From contig JAFULR010000013.1 in assembly GCA_017483195.1 (NCBI GenBank), forward strand, positions 1 through 64,000: a stretch of DNA of 64,000 nucleotides, given 5' to 3'. Source of the stretch: Clostridia bacterium (lineage in GTDB: Bacteria; Bacillota; Clostridia; Oscillospirales; CAG-272). Position numbers and translations under genes: made by a program. The notes under the pieces were generated by a model. It was not told where the DNA came from. It made no database searches and was given only the letters and a program-made list of their open reading frames with translations. Positions 51,344 to 60,309 of the stretch are shown here, one piece after another (position 1 is the stretch's first letter; each line of letters starts with the position of its first letter).

Positions 51344-53008
51344 ATGATTTTTAATACGTTGTTTACACAGTATCTTATCGACGAGCTCATTGTCTCGCCG
51401 GAGATAGCTGAGGAGTATTGTGCCAAAGCAGACGCATCAGATACCCCCATATATAATGAACTCATCAAGAACGGTATTATTGAGGAAGAAAAAATATTTC
51501 AGGCTCTTGCTGATTATCTTGGATATGAATATAGATTTTGCCAATTGGCTGAAATTGACCTTCAGTTTGTTAAGCAGTATCCTCGTGATTTATTGCTTGA
51601 ATACCAGGGCGTTCCGTTCGAACTTAAGGATGGCGTTTTAACAATTCTTTGCTCCAATCCCTTCAGAATCGAGGAATTTAGGGAACTTTTGATGCAGGGA
51701 ACCGCTAAAAAGCTTAAGTTTATCATTAGTCCCCCTAAGCAGATGAAGAGGATCCTCGACTATGCTAACAATAAGATTCAGCAAGACGAGGTAATGAATG
51801 AGTACATTAAGAATGATACTGCCAAAGAAGAGATCGACCCCGATGCTCCTATTGATGCTCCCGTCATTAAGCTTTGTGACTCAATCCTGATAGATGCTAT
51901 CAACAGAGGAGCGAGTGATATACATATAGAACCTTTTGCTAAAGCTGTATATATAAGATTCCGTATCGATGGTAAACTCCAAAAAATAGATGAGCTTTCT
52001 ACACAAATATATCCCGCAATCCTTGCAAGATATAAGATAATGTCAGAGCTTAACATCGCGGAGCGTCGCGTACCTCAGGATGGTAAGATTAGCTTGGATG
52101 TTGAAGGAAATCCTTATGACTTCCGTGTATCTACGGTTCCAACTATCCACGGTGAGAAGATAGTTATACGTATCTATAGTAAAACGTTTGCTTCAAGTGA
52201 TATTTCTTCCCTTGGTTTTTCACCGCTTCAGAAATCCTTGATCATGGATATGATCACACGTCCTCACGGAATTATTTTGCTTACAGGACCTACGGGAAGT
52301 GGTAAGTCAACAACACTTTATACATTCCTTAGATACTTGGCTAAGGAAGATACTAATATTATGACAGTAGAAGATCCGGTCGAGAATGAGATTGTTGGTA
52401 TAAATCAGGTTCAGGTAAACCCTAAAGCTAACCTCACATTCGCTGCCGCTCTTAGAAGCTTCTTGCGTCAGGACCCTAACGTAATCATGATAGGAGAGAT
52501 TCGTGACGAAGAAACTGCTCAGATAGCAACAAGAGCCGCTATCACAGGTCACTTAGTTCTTTCATCTATACATACAAATGACGCAGCCGGCGTCATTACA
52601 AGACTTATTAATATGGGTATTCCAAAGTATCTTGTTGCTGACTCATTGCTTGGAGCTATCTCACAGCGACTTGTACGTAGGCTTTGTCCCAAATGTAAGA
52701 TTGCCAAAATCACTAATCCTGCTGAAATGGCTATTTTAAGGATTAACGAGCCCGCTGAGATTTTTGAAGCAAAGGGTTGTTTGTATTGCAATAATACCGG
52801 ATATCTTGGTAGAATCGGTGTTTTTGAAATAATGATACTTACGGATGAAATCAAAGAAATTATCATGTCCGATAACTTTACATCCGAAAAGGTTGGAGAG
52901 ATCGTTGAGAGAGATATGACTACAGTCCTTAGTCACACAAGAGAACGTGTGCTTGCCGGAATTACAAGTTTGGAAGAATACGATCAACTTGTTGATATTG
53001 TTAAATAA
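51344..53008 (+). CDS. pilB: Type IV pilus assembly ATPase PilB/GspE
   Basis: 554 residues. N-terminal MshEN/GspE_N domain (about 1-150) and a hexameric secretion ATPase domain: Walker A TGPTGSGKST, Asp box, Walker B VIMIGEIRDEETA, His box HTNDA, and a C4 zinc site (CPKC...CLYC). It powers pilin insertion. No PilT retraction ATPase is in the window. AAGGAGG precedes ATG. Last gene before a terminator. Confidence 0.95.
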   Translation: MIFNTLFTQYLIDELIVSPEIAEEYCAKADASDTPIYNELIKNGIIEEEKIFQALADYLGYEYRFCQLAEIDLQFVKQYPRDLLLEYQGVPFELKDGVLTILCSNPFRIEEFRELLMQGTAKKLKFIISPPKQMKRILDYANNKIQQDEVMNEYIKNDTAKEEIDPDAPIDAPVIKLCDSILIDAINRGASDIHIEPFAKAVYIRFRIDGKLQKIDELSTQIYPAILARYKIMSELNIAERRVPQDGKISLDVEGNPYDFRVSTVPTIHGEKIVIRIYSKTFASSDISSLGFSPLQKSLIMDMITRPHGIILLTGPTGSGKSTTLYTFLRYLAKEDTNIMTVEDPVENEIVGINQVQVNPKANLTFAAALRSFLRQDPNVIMIGEIRDEETAQIATRAAITGHLVLSSIHTNDAAGVITRLINMGIPKYLVADSLLGAISQRLVRRLCPKCKIAKITNPAEMAILRINEPAEIFEAKGCLYCNNTGYLGRIGVFEIMILTDEIKEIIMSDNFTSEKVGEIVERDMTTVLSHTRERVLAGITSLEEYDQLVDIVK

Positions 53009-53019
53009 CTATTTTTAGA

Positions 53020-53052
53020 AAAACCCTTGACTTTTTTGTCAAGGGTTTTTTG
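53020..53052 (+). terminator. Pilus locus terminator
   Basis: AAAACCCTTGAC (53020-53031), T6 loop, GTCAAGGGTTTT (53038-53049), then TT. Confidence 0.9.
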
Positions 53053-53107
53053 TTGTCATTTTATTATAAGTATAATATAATTATAACAAAGGCAGGGAGG
53101 TGAGATT

Positions 53108-53956
53108 TTGAAAATACTCATACTGGGTGGGGACTCAAGGCAATCATATGCATATGCTTTATTACAGAAGAGGGGATATCAAGTTAGCTTATATCAAAGC
53201 TTTGTGCTTGATGAAAGCATGAAAAGAATTATCTCTGATTCTGATGTGATCGTACTTCCGATTCCTGTTTCTAAAGACGGAGTGCATTTGAACTCAAGTG
53301 ATGTGCTTATGGTTGATATTATAAATTGTATTTCGAAAAACAGTGTAGTTTACGGTGGTATAACACATGCAAATCTAAAGAGTATTATGATAGAAAATCA
53401 CATTATAGTTAAAAATTTATTTGATTTTGAGGATTTCACAATCAATAATGCTTTAATTTCTGCGGAAGGTGCATTGTATTACGTAAAGGAGAAATATAAA
53501 GGTAGCATATATAAATCGCGCGTTGCGGTTTTGGGATTTGGCAGAATAGGTAAGATATTATCATTTTATTTGAATGCACACGGTTCGGATGTTTCAGTTT
53601 TCGCCAGAAGAGAATCCGACGTTGCTTGGTGTAAATTAATTGGATTTTATGCTTATAACACGGAAATATTATCGAGCAAAAACAATGAAAAGCTATTTGT
53701 AAATTACGATATTATTTTCAATACAATCCCTTCCAGATTGATGAGCGAAGAATTGTTAAAAAGCATTTCGGCAGATACAGTGATTTTGGACCTTGCCTCT
53801 GCTCCATACGCAATAGATGAAGAAGTTGCTAAAGCGATAAATTTAAATTATTATCGAGAATCATCAATTCCCGGAAGATATGCCCCCAAAAGTGCAGGAG
53901 AGATAATAGCAATTACCATAATTAATGATATATTATCAAGGAGGACAGAGATTTGA
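53108..53956 (+). CDS. dpaA: Dipicolinate synthase subunit A
   Basis: 282 residues. DpaA (SpoVFA) is the NAD(P)-binding subunit of the enzyme that makes spore dipicolinic acid in the mother cell. The N-terminal DpaA_N region opens with ILGGDSRQSYAYALL, and the Rossmann motif is VAVLGFGRIGK. TTG start at 53108 with GGGAGGTGAG upstream; no ATG is near. Overlaps dpaB by 4 bases. A sporulation sigma promoter is expected upstream but could not be identified with confidence. Confidence 0.92.
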   Translation: MKILILGGDSRQSYAYALLQKRGYQVSLYQSFVLDESMKRIISDSDVIVLPIPVSKDGVHLNSSDVLMVDIINCISKNSVVYGGITHANLKSIMIENHIIVKNLFDFEDFTINNALISAEGALYYVKEKYKGSIYKSRVAVLGFGRIGKILSFYLNAHGSDVSVFARRESDVAWCKLIGFYAYNTEILSSKNNEKLFVNYDIIFNTIPSRLMSEELLKSISADTVILDLASAPYAIDEEVAKAINLNYYRESSIPGRYAPKSAGEIIAITIINDILSRRTEI

Positions 53957-54513
53957 TAGGATATGCTATATGCGGATCATTTTGTACTATTTCCCACTCA
54001 TTGGAAATTATGAAAAGGCTGATTTTGAAAGGATATGAATTGCTACCGATAATGAGCGATAATGCCTATAATACTGATACCCGTTTCGGTAATGCCGATA
54101 AAATAAGGGAGCAAGTTGTTGAAATTACCGGTAAAAACATAATTCATACGATAAAAGATGCTGAACCTCTGGGGCCTGCAGTGAATTTAGATGCAATGAT
54201 CATAGCACCATGCACAGGAAACACTCTCGCAAAAATCGCAAATGGGATCACCGATACTTCTGTATGTATGGCAGCAAAAGCACACTTAAGAAATGACAAG
54301 CCGCTAATAATCGCATTAGCAAGCAATGATGCTTTATCGGGTAATCTCAAAAATATTGGCACTTTACTTAATAGAAAGAGTATATTTTTTACACCAATGG
54401 TTCAGGATGATCCTTTGAAAAAGCCACATTCGCTTGTAGCAGATTTTACGCTTATAGAAGAAGCATTATTACAGGCTATGTCAGGTAAACAAATCCCCAA
54501 AATGTTTATATGA
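53953..54513 (+). CDS. dpaB: Dipicolinate synthase subunit B
   Basis: 186 residues. Flavoprotein-fold subunit of dipicolinate synthase (SpoVFB). Opens with IGYAICGSFCTI; FMN-like loop APCTGNTLAKIANGITD and the block HLRNDKPLIIALASNDALS are typical. TTG start within the dpaA stop. The pair shows the organism makes heat-resistant spores. Confidence 0.93.
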   Translation: MIGYAICGSFCTISHSLEIMKRLILKGYELLPIMSDNAYNTDTRFGNADKIREQVVEITGKNIIHTIKDAEPLGPAVNLDAMIIAPCTGNTLAKIANGITDTSVCMAAKAHLRNDKPLIIALASNDALSGNLKNIGTLLNRKSIFFTPMVQDDPLKKPHSLVADFTLIEEALLQAMSGKQIPKMFI

Positions 54514-54528
54514 TCAATATAAAAGGGA

Positions 54529-54555
54529 AGCTCCGCAGATTTAATCTGCGGAGCT
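54529..54555. terminator. Terminator between dpaB and the phosphohexomutase gene
   Basis: AGCTCCGCAGAT, loop TTA, ATCTGCGGAGCT: a perfect 12-bp stem between convergent genes. T-rich tracts are weak on the plus strand and moderate on the minus strand (CCCTTTTA). Confidence 0.75.
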
Positions 54556-54562
54556 CAAATTA

Positions 54563-56287
54563 TTATACAAAGCTACTGATAAATGATTTGTATGACTCAA
54601 GATTTGCGGTCATTTCCTCTTTAGATTTTCCTGTAAGAAGATAGTAGAACTTGATCTTAGGCTCTGTACCGGAAGGACGTGCTATAATAACATCGTTATT
54701 TTCCATCTTGAAGGAGATGACATTAGAGAAGGGAAGATTAGTAGAAGATACGGTGGATGTAAGTTTATTGGTTATTGTAGCGGTTAAGTAATCACCTACT
54801 TCGATAATACGCTTTCCGCCAATGGATTCGGGAGCATTATTTCTTAATACGTTCATTAAGCTTGCCATTCTTTCCTTGCCATCTATACCGTCCATATAAA
54901 CCTCTTGGTTTGTTTCAAGATATTGACCGTATTTTTCATATAAACCGTTGAGTGCATCGAAAAGAGTCATTCCTTTTGCATGATAAAAAGCTGTCATTTC
55001 ACAGATAAGCATTGTAGCTACCACGGCGTCCTTATCTCTTGCATATGTTCCCTTAAGATATCCATAGCTTTCTTCAAATCCAAACAAATAAGTTGCATCT
55101 GCGCCGGATTGCTCGTAGTTTTTGATTACTTCGCCAATGAATTTAAAGCCTGTAAGAACGTTGTGAAGCTTAACATTGTGTGCTTCACATATTTTTGCAA
55201 CAAGCTCAGTAGAAACTATAGTTTTAACAACATATGGGTTATTGGGCATAGTGCCTGTCTCTTCATACGCGGTAATGATGTAATCTATCAAAAGGGCACC
55301 CATTTGGTTTCCGGAAATTGTTACAAATTCGCCAACATTATTCTTGGTTACTACACCCACTCGGTCTGCGTCCGGGTCAGTTGCAATAACGAGCGTGCTA
55401 CCAACACTATTTGCGATTTCCACACCAAGCTTAAACACCTCTGGATATTCAGGGTTGGGCTTTTCAACAGTGGGGAAGTCACCGTTGATTTCCATCTGCT
55501 CGGGAACAACGTAAAGATGTTCAACTCCGCAACGTGCAAGAATATCGGGAATGAGTCTGTATCCGGTTCCGTGAAGGGGAGAGTAAACGATGTGCAAATC
55601 ATTTGCAACGTTTTTAATAGCATTAGGATTAACAAGCTGTTTCATAACCTCAGAGAGGTATGCCTCATCCATTTCCTGATCCAAGATAAGGATTTTGCCT
55701 TCAGATACAGCTTTATCAAAATCCGTATGTTTTACATCTGCAAAAATGTCGATTTTTTCAATTTCCGCAGAAACAGTTTTAGCATGCTCGGGAGGAAGCT
55801 GAGCACCATCTTCCCAATAAGCCTTATATCCGTTGTATTCCTTTGGATTGTGAGAAGCAGTGATGTTGATTCCGGCAACACAATTGAGGTGTCTGAGAGC
55901 AAATGAGAGTTCAGGAGTAGGTCTGAGCTCATCGAAAATATAAGCTTTAATTCCGTTAGCGGCAAGAACGCTTGCAGAAACCTTTGCAAAAAGCTCAGAA
56001 TTATTTCTTGAGTCATAAGCAATAGCAACTCCATCTGCAGCTCGGTTTTCCTTGATGATGAGATTTGCGAGTCCCTGAGTAGCCTGAGCAACAGTGAATT
56101 TATTCATAGCATTGGTGCCCATACGCATTTTTCCGCGAAGACCTGCTGTACCGAATTCAAGAGATGTGTAAAATCTTTCTTTAATTAAATCTTCGTTATT
56201 GGATAAAGAAATAAGCTCTTGTTTTTCATCGTGCGAAAGCAGATCAGAGTTTAACCACTTTTGATATTGTTCCTTATAAAAGTCCAT
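54563..56287 (-). CDS. Phosphoglucomutase/phosphomannomutase
   Basis: 574 residues, the size of the Firmicute PgcA-type enzyme. Four-domain alpha-D-phosphohexomutase: active serine in INITASHNPKEYNGYK, metal loop DPDADRVG, sugar loop GFEESYGYL and phosphate-binding RPSGTEPKIKFY. It interconverts glucose-1-P and glucose-6-P, feeding UDP-glucose synthesis and possibly the nucleotidyltransferase/galE genes at 61970-63880. AAAGGA precedes ATG 56287. Confidence 0.94.
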   Translation of the reverse strand: MDFYKEQYQKWLNSDLLSHDEKQELISLSNNEDLIKERFYTSLEFGTAGLRGKMRMGTNAMNKFTVAQATQGLANLIIKENRAADGVAIAYDSRNNSELFAKVSASVLAANGIKAYIFDELRPTPELSFALRHLNCVAGINITASHNPKEYNGYKAYWEDGAQLPPEHAKTVSAEIEKIDIFADVKHTDFDKAVSEGKILILDQEMDEAYLSEVMKQLVNPNAIKNVANDLHIVYSPLHGTGYRLIPDILARCGVEHLYVVPEQMEINGDFPTVEKPNPEYPEVFKLGVEIANSVGSTLVIATDPDADRVGVVTKNNVGEFVTISGNQMGALLIDYIITAYEETGTMPNNPYVVKTIVSTELVAKICEAHNVKLHNVLTGFKFIGEVIKNYEQSGADATYLFGFEESYGYLKGTYARDKDAVVATMLICEMTAFYHAKGMTLFDALNGLYEKYGQYLETNQEVYMDGIDGKERMASLMNVLRNNAPESIGGKRIIEVGDYLTATITNKLTSTVSSTNLPFSNVISFKMENNDVIIARPSGTEPKIKFYYLLTGKSKEEMTANLESYKSFISSFV

Positions 56288-56312
56288 AATTGCAAATCCT
56301 TTCCAAGCAATT

Positions 56313-56567
56313 TTATTTATTTTTATATTCTTTGAGAGCAAGTGCTAATTGATCCGGACATGAAGTTGATCTGGGACCGCATTTTATACCTTCAAGACGC
56401 TTAATAGCTTCATCAACGGACATTCCTGATACAAGTGCTGCTACTCCTTGAGTATTTCCGGAGCAACCGCCGGTAAATTTAACATTTTCAATAATTTGAT
56501 CATCATTTACGTTGATATCAATCTGCTTAGAACACGTTCCTTTGGTAAGATATGAGATATGTGCCAT
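56313..56567 (-). CDS. TSCPD domain protein (TIGR03905 type)
   Basis: 84 residues. The name-giving motif TSCPDQLALAL is present, preceded by GGCSGNTQGVAALVSGM with conserved cysteines. This small domain resembles the C-terminal part of class II ribonucleotide reductases; as a stand-alone protein its function is not established. Lies one base after the permease gene stop, on the same strand. Confidence 0.9.
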   Translation of the reverse strand: MAHISYLTKGTCSKQIDINVNDDQIIENVKFTGGCSGNTQGVAALVSGMSVDEAIKRLEGIKCGPRSTSCPDQLALALKEYKNK

Positions 56568-56568
56568 T

Positions 56569-57966
56569 TTATTTCTCCTTGTTTTTCTTCTTTTTAGTAA
56601 ATAAATTTTTTATATTAGTGAGTAGTTCTTTGATCGATGATAATGAAATCTTATTGGCTTTGGTATTCTTTTTGGCATTGGAGATTCCCTCTAAATTTCC
56701 GACGTAATAATGCTTTAGAGAAGTTTCGTAGCCTTTACGGCGAAGTGAGTTCAATGTGTAATTGTTTATTACGTGAATAATAACCGCAAAAACAGGCACT
56801 CCTATAATCATACCAAATATGCCGTATAGTCCGCCCATTGTAACAATAGCTACAATCGTAGCAAGAGAGCTGATGTTGATCTTGTCTCCTAAAATGTGAG
56901 GACAAATGATGTTTCCGTCTATTTGCTGAATTATAAAAATAAGTAAAACGAACAAAATCACTTTTTCGGGCGAAGTTAGTAATACTAATAATGCAGCCGG
57001 AATACCGCCTATAAAAGGTCCAAAAATAGGGATAACATTGGTAACTGCAATGATAGTGGCCAAAAGATGAGGTATCGGGATTTGGAAAATTGTAAATGTT
57101 AAGTATGAGATCACTCCAACTACAATTGCATCAAGAATCTGACCCTCAATAAATCCACCAAAAGAATTATCAAGTAACTTACCAAAGCGGATAACCGCCC
57201 TAACATGTCCAGGCTTTAATATAGCATTCAAAAAACGTCTGAAATACGCCTTGCACCTTTCTTTAGAAAGAAGCATATATATGGCGATGAATATGCCTAA
57301 AACCGTGTCTTTAATTACGTTTATTAAAGACGATCCTATAGATAGAAAGTCTCCAAGAATAGACATAATTTTATCGGGAACAAATAAATCATAAATATTA
57401 AATCCGTATTTAGAATTACCTTCATTTGTAACCAAATCTGAAAAATCACCTGCGATTAATTTTTCTAACCATGGTAAATTTTCCTGAACCCATATAATTA
57501 TAGCATCGGAATCCAATCTTTTAGCGGTAGTTAAAAAAGAGAATTGGTCCATTATTGAATTTATACGCTCTGAAAATTTGATTATCGAATCTTTATAATC
57601 TACAATATATGAATCCCAAAATGAGTGCAGTGTTGATGCAATACTTGGAAGAAGCATTGTTATTATGAAGGCTAAAAAAGCAACAAACACAAAGAGTGTG
57701 GCAATTGTGGAAACAAGCCTTCTTAAAGTGAATTGAGGGATCCATTTGAATATTCTTTTTTCAAAAAACGTAACCAATGGATTGGAAAGATATGCAATAA
57801 CAAATCCAATTATAACAGGAGAAAGAACTTTCAATAAGCTGTTGAAAAAGTCGGATATTGAGCCGCTTATGAAACCGTAAGCCAAGCCCAAAGCTATGGT
57901 TATTATTGAGCATATTAATATAGCTTTAACAACCGTGCTTTTATACTCGGAAAACCAACTCTGCAT
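56569..57966 (-). CDS. AI-2E family transporter (PerM/YtvI-like)
   Basis: 465 residues with about eight membrane helices. The family pattern includes the paired first helices, a long outside segment (about 95-210), GQILDAIVVGVISY, NVIPIFGPFIGGIPA and the conserved C-terminal IIGVPVFAVI. Substrates in this family vary (autoinducer-2, sodium/proton, unknown). Basic Lys-rich tail (KKKKNKEK). Confidence 0.9.
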   Translation of the reverse strand: MQSWFSEYKSTVVKAILICSIITIALGLAYGFISGSISDFFNSLLKVLSPVIIGFVIAYLSNPLVTFFEKRIFKWIPQFTLRRLVSTIATLFVFVAFLAFIITMLLPSIASTLHSFWDSYIVDYKDSIIKFSERINSIMDQFSFLTTAKRLDSDAIIIWVQENLPWLEKLIAGDFSDLVTNEGNSKYGFNIYDLFVPDKIMSILGDFLSIGSSLINVIKDTVLGIFIAIYMLLSKERCKAYFRRFLNAILKPGHVRAVIRFGKLLDNSFGGFIEGQILDAIVVGVISYLTFTIFQIPIPHLLATIIAVTNVIPIFGPFIGGIPAALLVLLTSPEKVILFVLLIFIIQQIDGNIICPHILGDKINISSLATIVAIVTMGGLYGIFGMIIGVPVFAVIIHVINNYTLNSLRRKGYETSLKHYYVGNLEGISNAKKNTKANKISLSSIKELLTNIKNLFTKKKKNKEK

Positions 57967-58017
57967 TATCTTAAATCCTTTCTTTATGAGCTATAGATTA
58001 CAATACTTTATCAATAT

Positions 58018-58046
58018 ATTATAATAAAAAAATTAGGATAAGTCAA
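58018..58046 (-). promoter_or_regulatory. Promoter of the permease-TSCPD-phosphohexomutase group
   Basis: On the minus strand, TTGACT (58046-58041), 17 bases, TATAAT (58023-58018). Confidence 0.75.
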
Positions 58047-58127
58047 TAGATATTCAAATTATTATATTGAATTTTTGCGTCTTTTATGTTATTATAATAT
58101 ATAGCAATATGTGATAAGGAGGTAAGT

Positions 58128-59048
58128 ATGGCTTCTATAACCGAAAGAGCATATGCAAAAATTAATCTGTATCTTGATATAGTGAAAAAGAACGAAGATA
58201 ATTATCACGATATAATTACTATAATGCAATTGGTAAGCTTATATGATGAGGTTCATATAGATCTTGTGGATAGAGCTCCGATTTCTGTTAAGTGTGTTAA
58301 TGCGGATCTTGGTATTGAGCAAGAGAAGAACCTAGCATATATTGCTGCGCAAAAATTTTATGATTATCTTAGCTATATTCCAACTGCACGTCCGCATATT
58401 ACAATAACAAAGAACATCCCACAAGCTGCGGGACTTGGTGGGGGAAGTGCCGATGCGGCAGCTGTATTGCGTGGGCTTAACAAACTTTACGGTGAACCGT
58501 TTACTACAAAAAAACTGTGTGAGATAGGTTTGACAATAGGCGCAGATGTTCCGTTTTGCATTGTTGGTGGCGTTTATATATGTCAGAATAGAGGAGAAAT
58601 AGCCATGAGTATCCGTGGAATCCACCATTACAATCTCCTAATAGCAAAGGGGGAAGAAAAAATATCCACGGCAGAACAATACCGTAGGCTTGATGAAAAG
58701 TTTAATAATTTTGTGAACTATCATTATGGTATAGGTTTTGGGGGAACAATTAGCGCATACATGGGTATGAGATGCCGTGATGCTTTTGCATCAACAAAAA
58801 ATATTTTTGATGCATTGTATGATGAAAAATCATCAGTACAAAGGATAAAAAGGATTATGTGTGAATGTGATGCTTATTTTGCGTTTTTGTCCGGTAGTGG
58901 CCCAAGCGTAGTTGGTGTTTTTCCTGATTCCTTGTATGCGGAGGACGCACAGGAAATACTTAAGGATTTGGGTGTAGATTCATATATGTGTGTGCCGATA
59001 TCGCTCGAGTATAACGAAATGATTGAAGGCAAAGAGCCCTGGCTATAA
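58128..59048 (+). CDS. ispE: 4-diphosphocytidyl-2-C-methyl-D-erythritol kinase
   Basis: 306 residues, GHMP kinase of the MEP isoprenoid pathway. N-terminal AYAKINLYLDIV, ATP-binding PQAAGLGGGSADAAAVLRGL and C-terminal FLSGSGPSVVGVF are diagnostic. AAGGAGG precedes ATG. Stand-alone gene here; other ispE genes sit next to spo or pur regulators, but nothing of that kind follows except spoIIID on the other strand. Confidence 0.94.
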   Translation: MASITERAYAKINLYLDIVKKNEDNYHDIITIMQLVSLYDEVHIDLVDRAPISVKCVNADLGIEQEKNLAYIAAQKFYDYLSYIPTARPHITITKNIPQAAGLGGGSADAAAVLRGLNKLYGEPFTTKKLCEIGLTIGADVPFCIVGGVYICQNRGEIAMSIRGIHHYNLLIAKGEEKISTAEQYRRLDEKFNNFVNYHYGIGFGGTISAYMGMRCRDAFASTKNIFDALYDEKSSVQRIKRIMCECDAYFAFLSGSGPSVVGVFPDSLYAEDAQEILKDLGVDSYMCVPISLEYNEMIEGKEPWL

Positions 59049-59181
59049 ATATGAGATGAGGGTCGAGGAAACTCACTTGAGAACAAATGTTCCAATTATA
59101 CAAAATGCAAATTTTGTATAATTGAGGGAAGCAAAATGGGCGGTGTAGCGTATATTTTAGCTATCATCCTCAGGTTATATG
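59049..59181. other. Structured intergenic segment, possible unassigned RNA
   Basis: Between convergent ispE and spoIIID lies a 133-base stretch unusually rich in foldable elements: GAGG-AAA-CTC, GAAC-AAAT-GTTC, a perfect 13-bp hairpin AATTATACAAAAT-GCAA-ATTTTGTATAATT (about 59094-59123), TAGC...GCTA near 59148-59163, and TGAGG (59056 region) that can pair with CCTCA at the far end. No T-run terminator follows. No known RNA family was recognised. Confidence 0.4.
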
Positions 59182-59457
59182 TTAAATATTTGTATTTAGA
59201 TATTGCTTTATTTTAAGAAATCTCTGCTTAGTTGCTTCGCCACCGCGAATATGACGTTCGCTCTTGTTTCGTTCAAGGATTTCTTTGGCTTGTATGTACA
59301 ATTTATAATTTTTATGCTTTAAATTTTGAGTTATATCTTTATGAACTGTACTTTTGCTTATTCCGTATTTTTTTGCAACGCTCCTTACAGTTGAATTGTT
59401 TTCAATAAGATCGGTCGCAAGAGTCTCGCAACGATCCATCCTTGTCAAAATATACAT
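59182..59457 (-). CDS. spoIIID: Sporulation transcriptional regulator SpoIIID
   Basis: 91 residues. SpoIIID is a small HTH DNA-binding protein that activates and represses mother-cell genes at mid-sporulation. The HTH (VAKKYGISKSTVHKDITQNL) and downstream RHIRGGEATKQRF are nearly the family consensus. GGAGAG lies 4-5 bases before ATG. The sigma-E promoter expected upstream was not resolved. Confidence 0.95.
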   Translation of the reverse strand: MYILTRMDRCETLATDLIENNSTVRSVAKKYGISKSTVHKDITQNLKHKNYKLYIQAKEILERNKSERHIRGGEATKQRFLKIKQYLNTNI

Positions 59458-59531
59458 AAAACTCTCCTCAGTATTTTTACTGTTAAATTTTATGCTTAAT
59501 AAATATTTTTTATTATTACAAAGGTGTTTTT

Positions 59532-60284
59532 ATGGAAAATTTGTATTCCGAATACGATGTTTTTGAAGGTATGACCAGCATAAGTGCGGTAATATCTTCC
59601 GGTAATAGAAGAATCATTAAAGTTCTTTATAATTCTGATAAGAAAAAAAGTAAATACAATGAAATTAAATTTTTGGAGATTAAATCGCGAGATTTAGGAT
59701 TTGATGTTGAAGGAGTATCGCATTCTTTAATTGACAAACTCGCAAATGGTAAGACTCACGGTGGTATTATTGCTCTCTGTTCTAAAAATGAAATGTCGTG
59801 TTTAACATCTCCCGATCAGATCAAAGAAAACGGATTCTACCTGATTTTAGATGGTATTGAGGATCCGTATAATTTTGCATATGCTATCAGGTCTGTTTTT
59901 CCTGCCGGAGCGGATGGTATTATAGTTCCTTCATATAGATTTAGTAATGCTCAAGGTATTATCTGCAAGGGTTCTGCAGGAACTTCTGAATTGATAGATA
60001 TATTTGAATGTGATGTTTCTAAAGCTATTGATTTGTTTAAGTCCAAGGGCTATAAAATAGCTTCAGCCGGCATAAGGGATTCCGTTTCCTTATATGAAGC
60101 CGATTTGAAGAAGCCTCTTCTTCTTATAATTGGTGGAGAAAAACGCGGGATTTCCGCAGAAGTACTTGATAAATCGGATGTGATAGTTCGTATTGACTAC
60201 GGTAAGACCTTCAGGGGTTCACTGACAGCCTCCTCGGCAGCTACTGTGCTTGCTTTTGAGGTTTATAGACAAAATAAAAGCTGA
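59532..60284 (+). CDS. TrmH/SpoU family RNA 2'-O-methyltransferase
   Basis: 250 residues. An N-terminal substrate-binding region (about 1-90) precedes a SPOUT trefoil-knot domain with the three family motifs: DGIEDPYNFAYAIRS, IIGGEKRGIS and GSLTASSAATVLAFEVYRQ. Similar to RlmB-type enzymes modifying 23S rRNA, but motif 1 has D/Y in place of the usual NxGA (typical: DxxxDPxNxGA), so the target is uncertain. AAGGTG precedes ATG. Confidence 0.88.
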   Translation: MENLYSEYDVFEGMTSISAVISSGNRRIIKVLYNSDKKKSKYNEIKFLEIKSRDLGFDVEGVSHSLIDKLANGKTHGGIIALCSKNEMSCLTSPDQIKENGFYLILDGIEDPYNFAYAIRSVFPAGADGIIVPSYRFSNAQGIICKGSAGTSELIDIFECDVSKAIDLFKSKGYKIASAGIRDSVSLYEADLKKPLLLIIGGEKRGISAEVLDKSDVIVRIDYGKTFRGSLTASSAATVLAFEVYRQNKS

Positions 60285-60309
60285 ACGAATTTCGTTCAGC
60301 TTTTGTTTT
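60276..60309 (+). terminator. Terminator of the TrmH-family gene
   Basis: AAAAGCTGAACGAA (60276-60289) and TTCGTTCAGCTTTT, overlapping the stop codon; continues GTTTT. It also serves the convergent galM gene (stop at 60308). Confidence 0.85.

Noticed and set aside
54980..55906. 308-codon frame antisense to the phosphohexomutase gene
   Set aside because: Complete overlap with a well-supported gene and no RBS.
59049..59110. Hammerhead ribozyme (GATGAG ... GAAAC)
   Set aside because: The CUGAUGA and CGAAA core spacing and the third stem with the cleavage triplet are missing.
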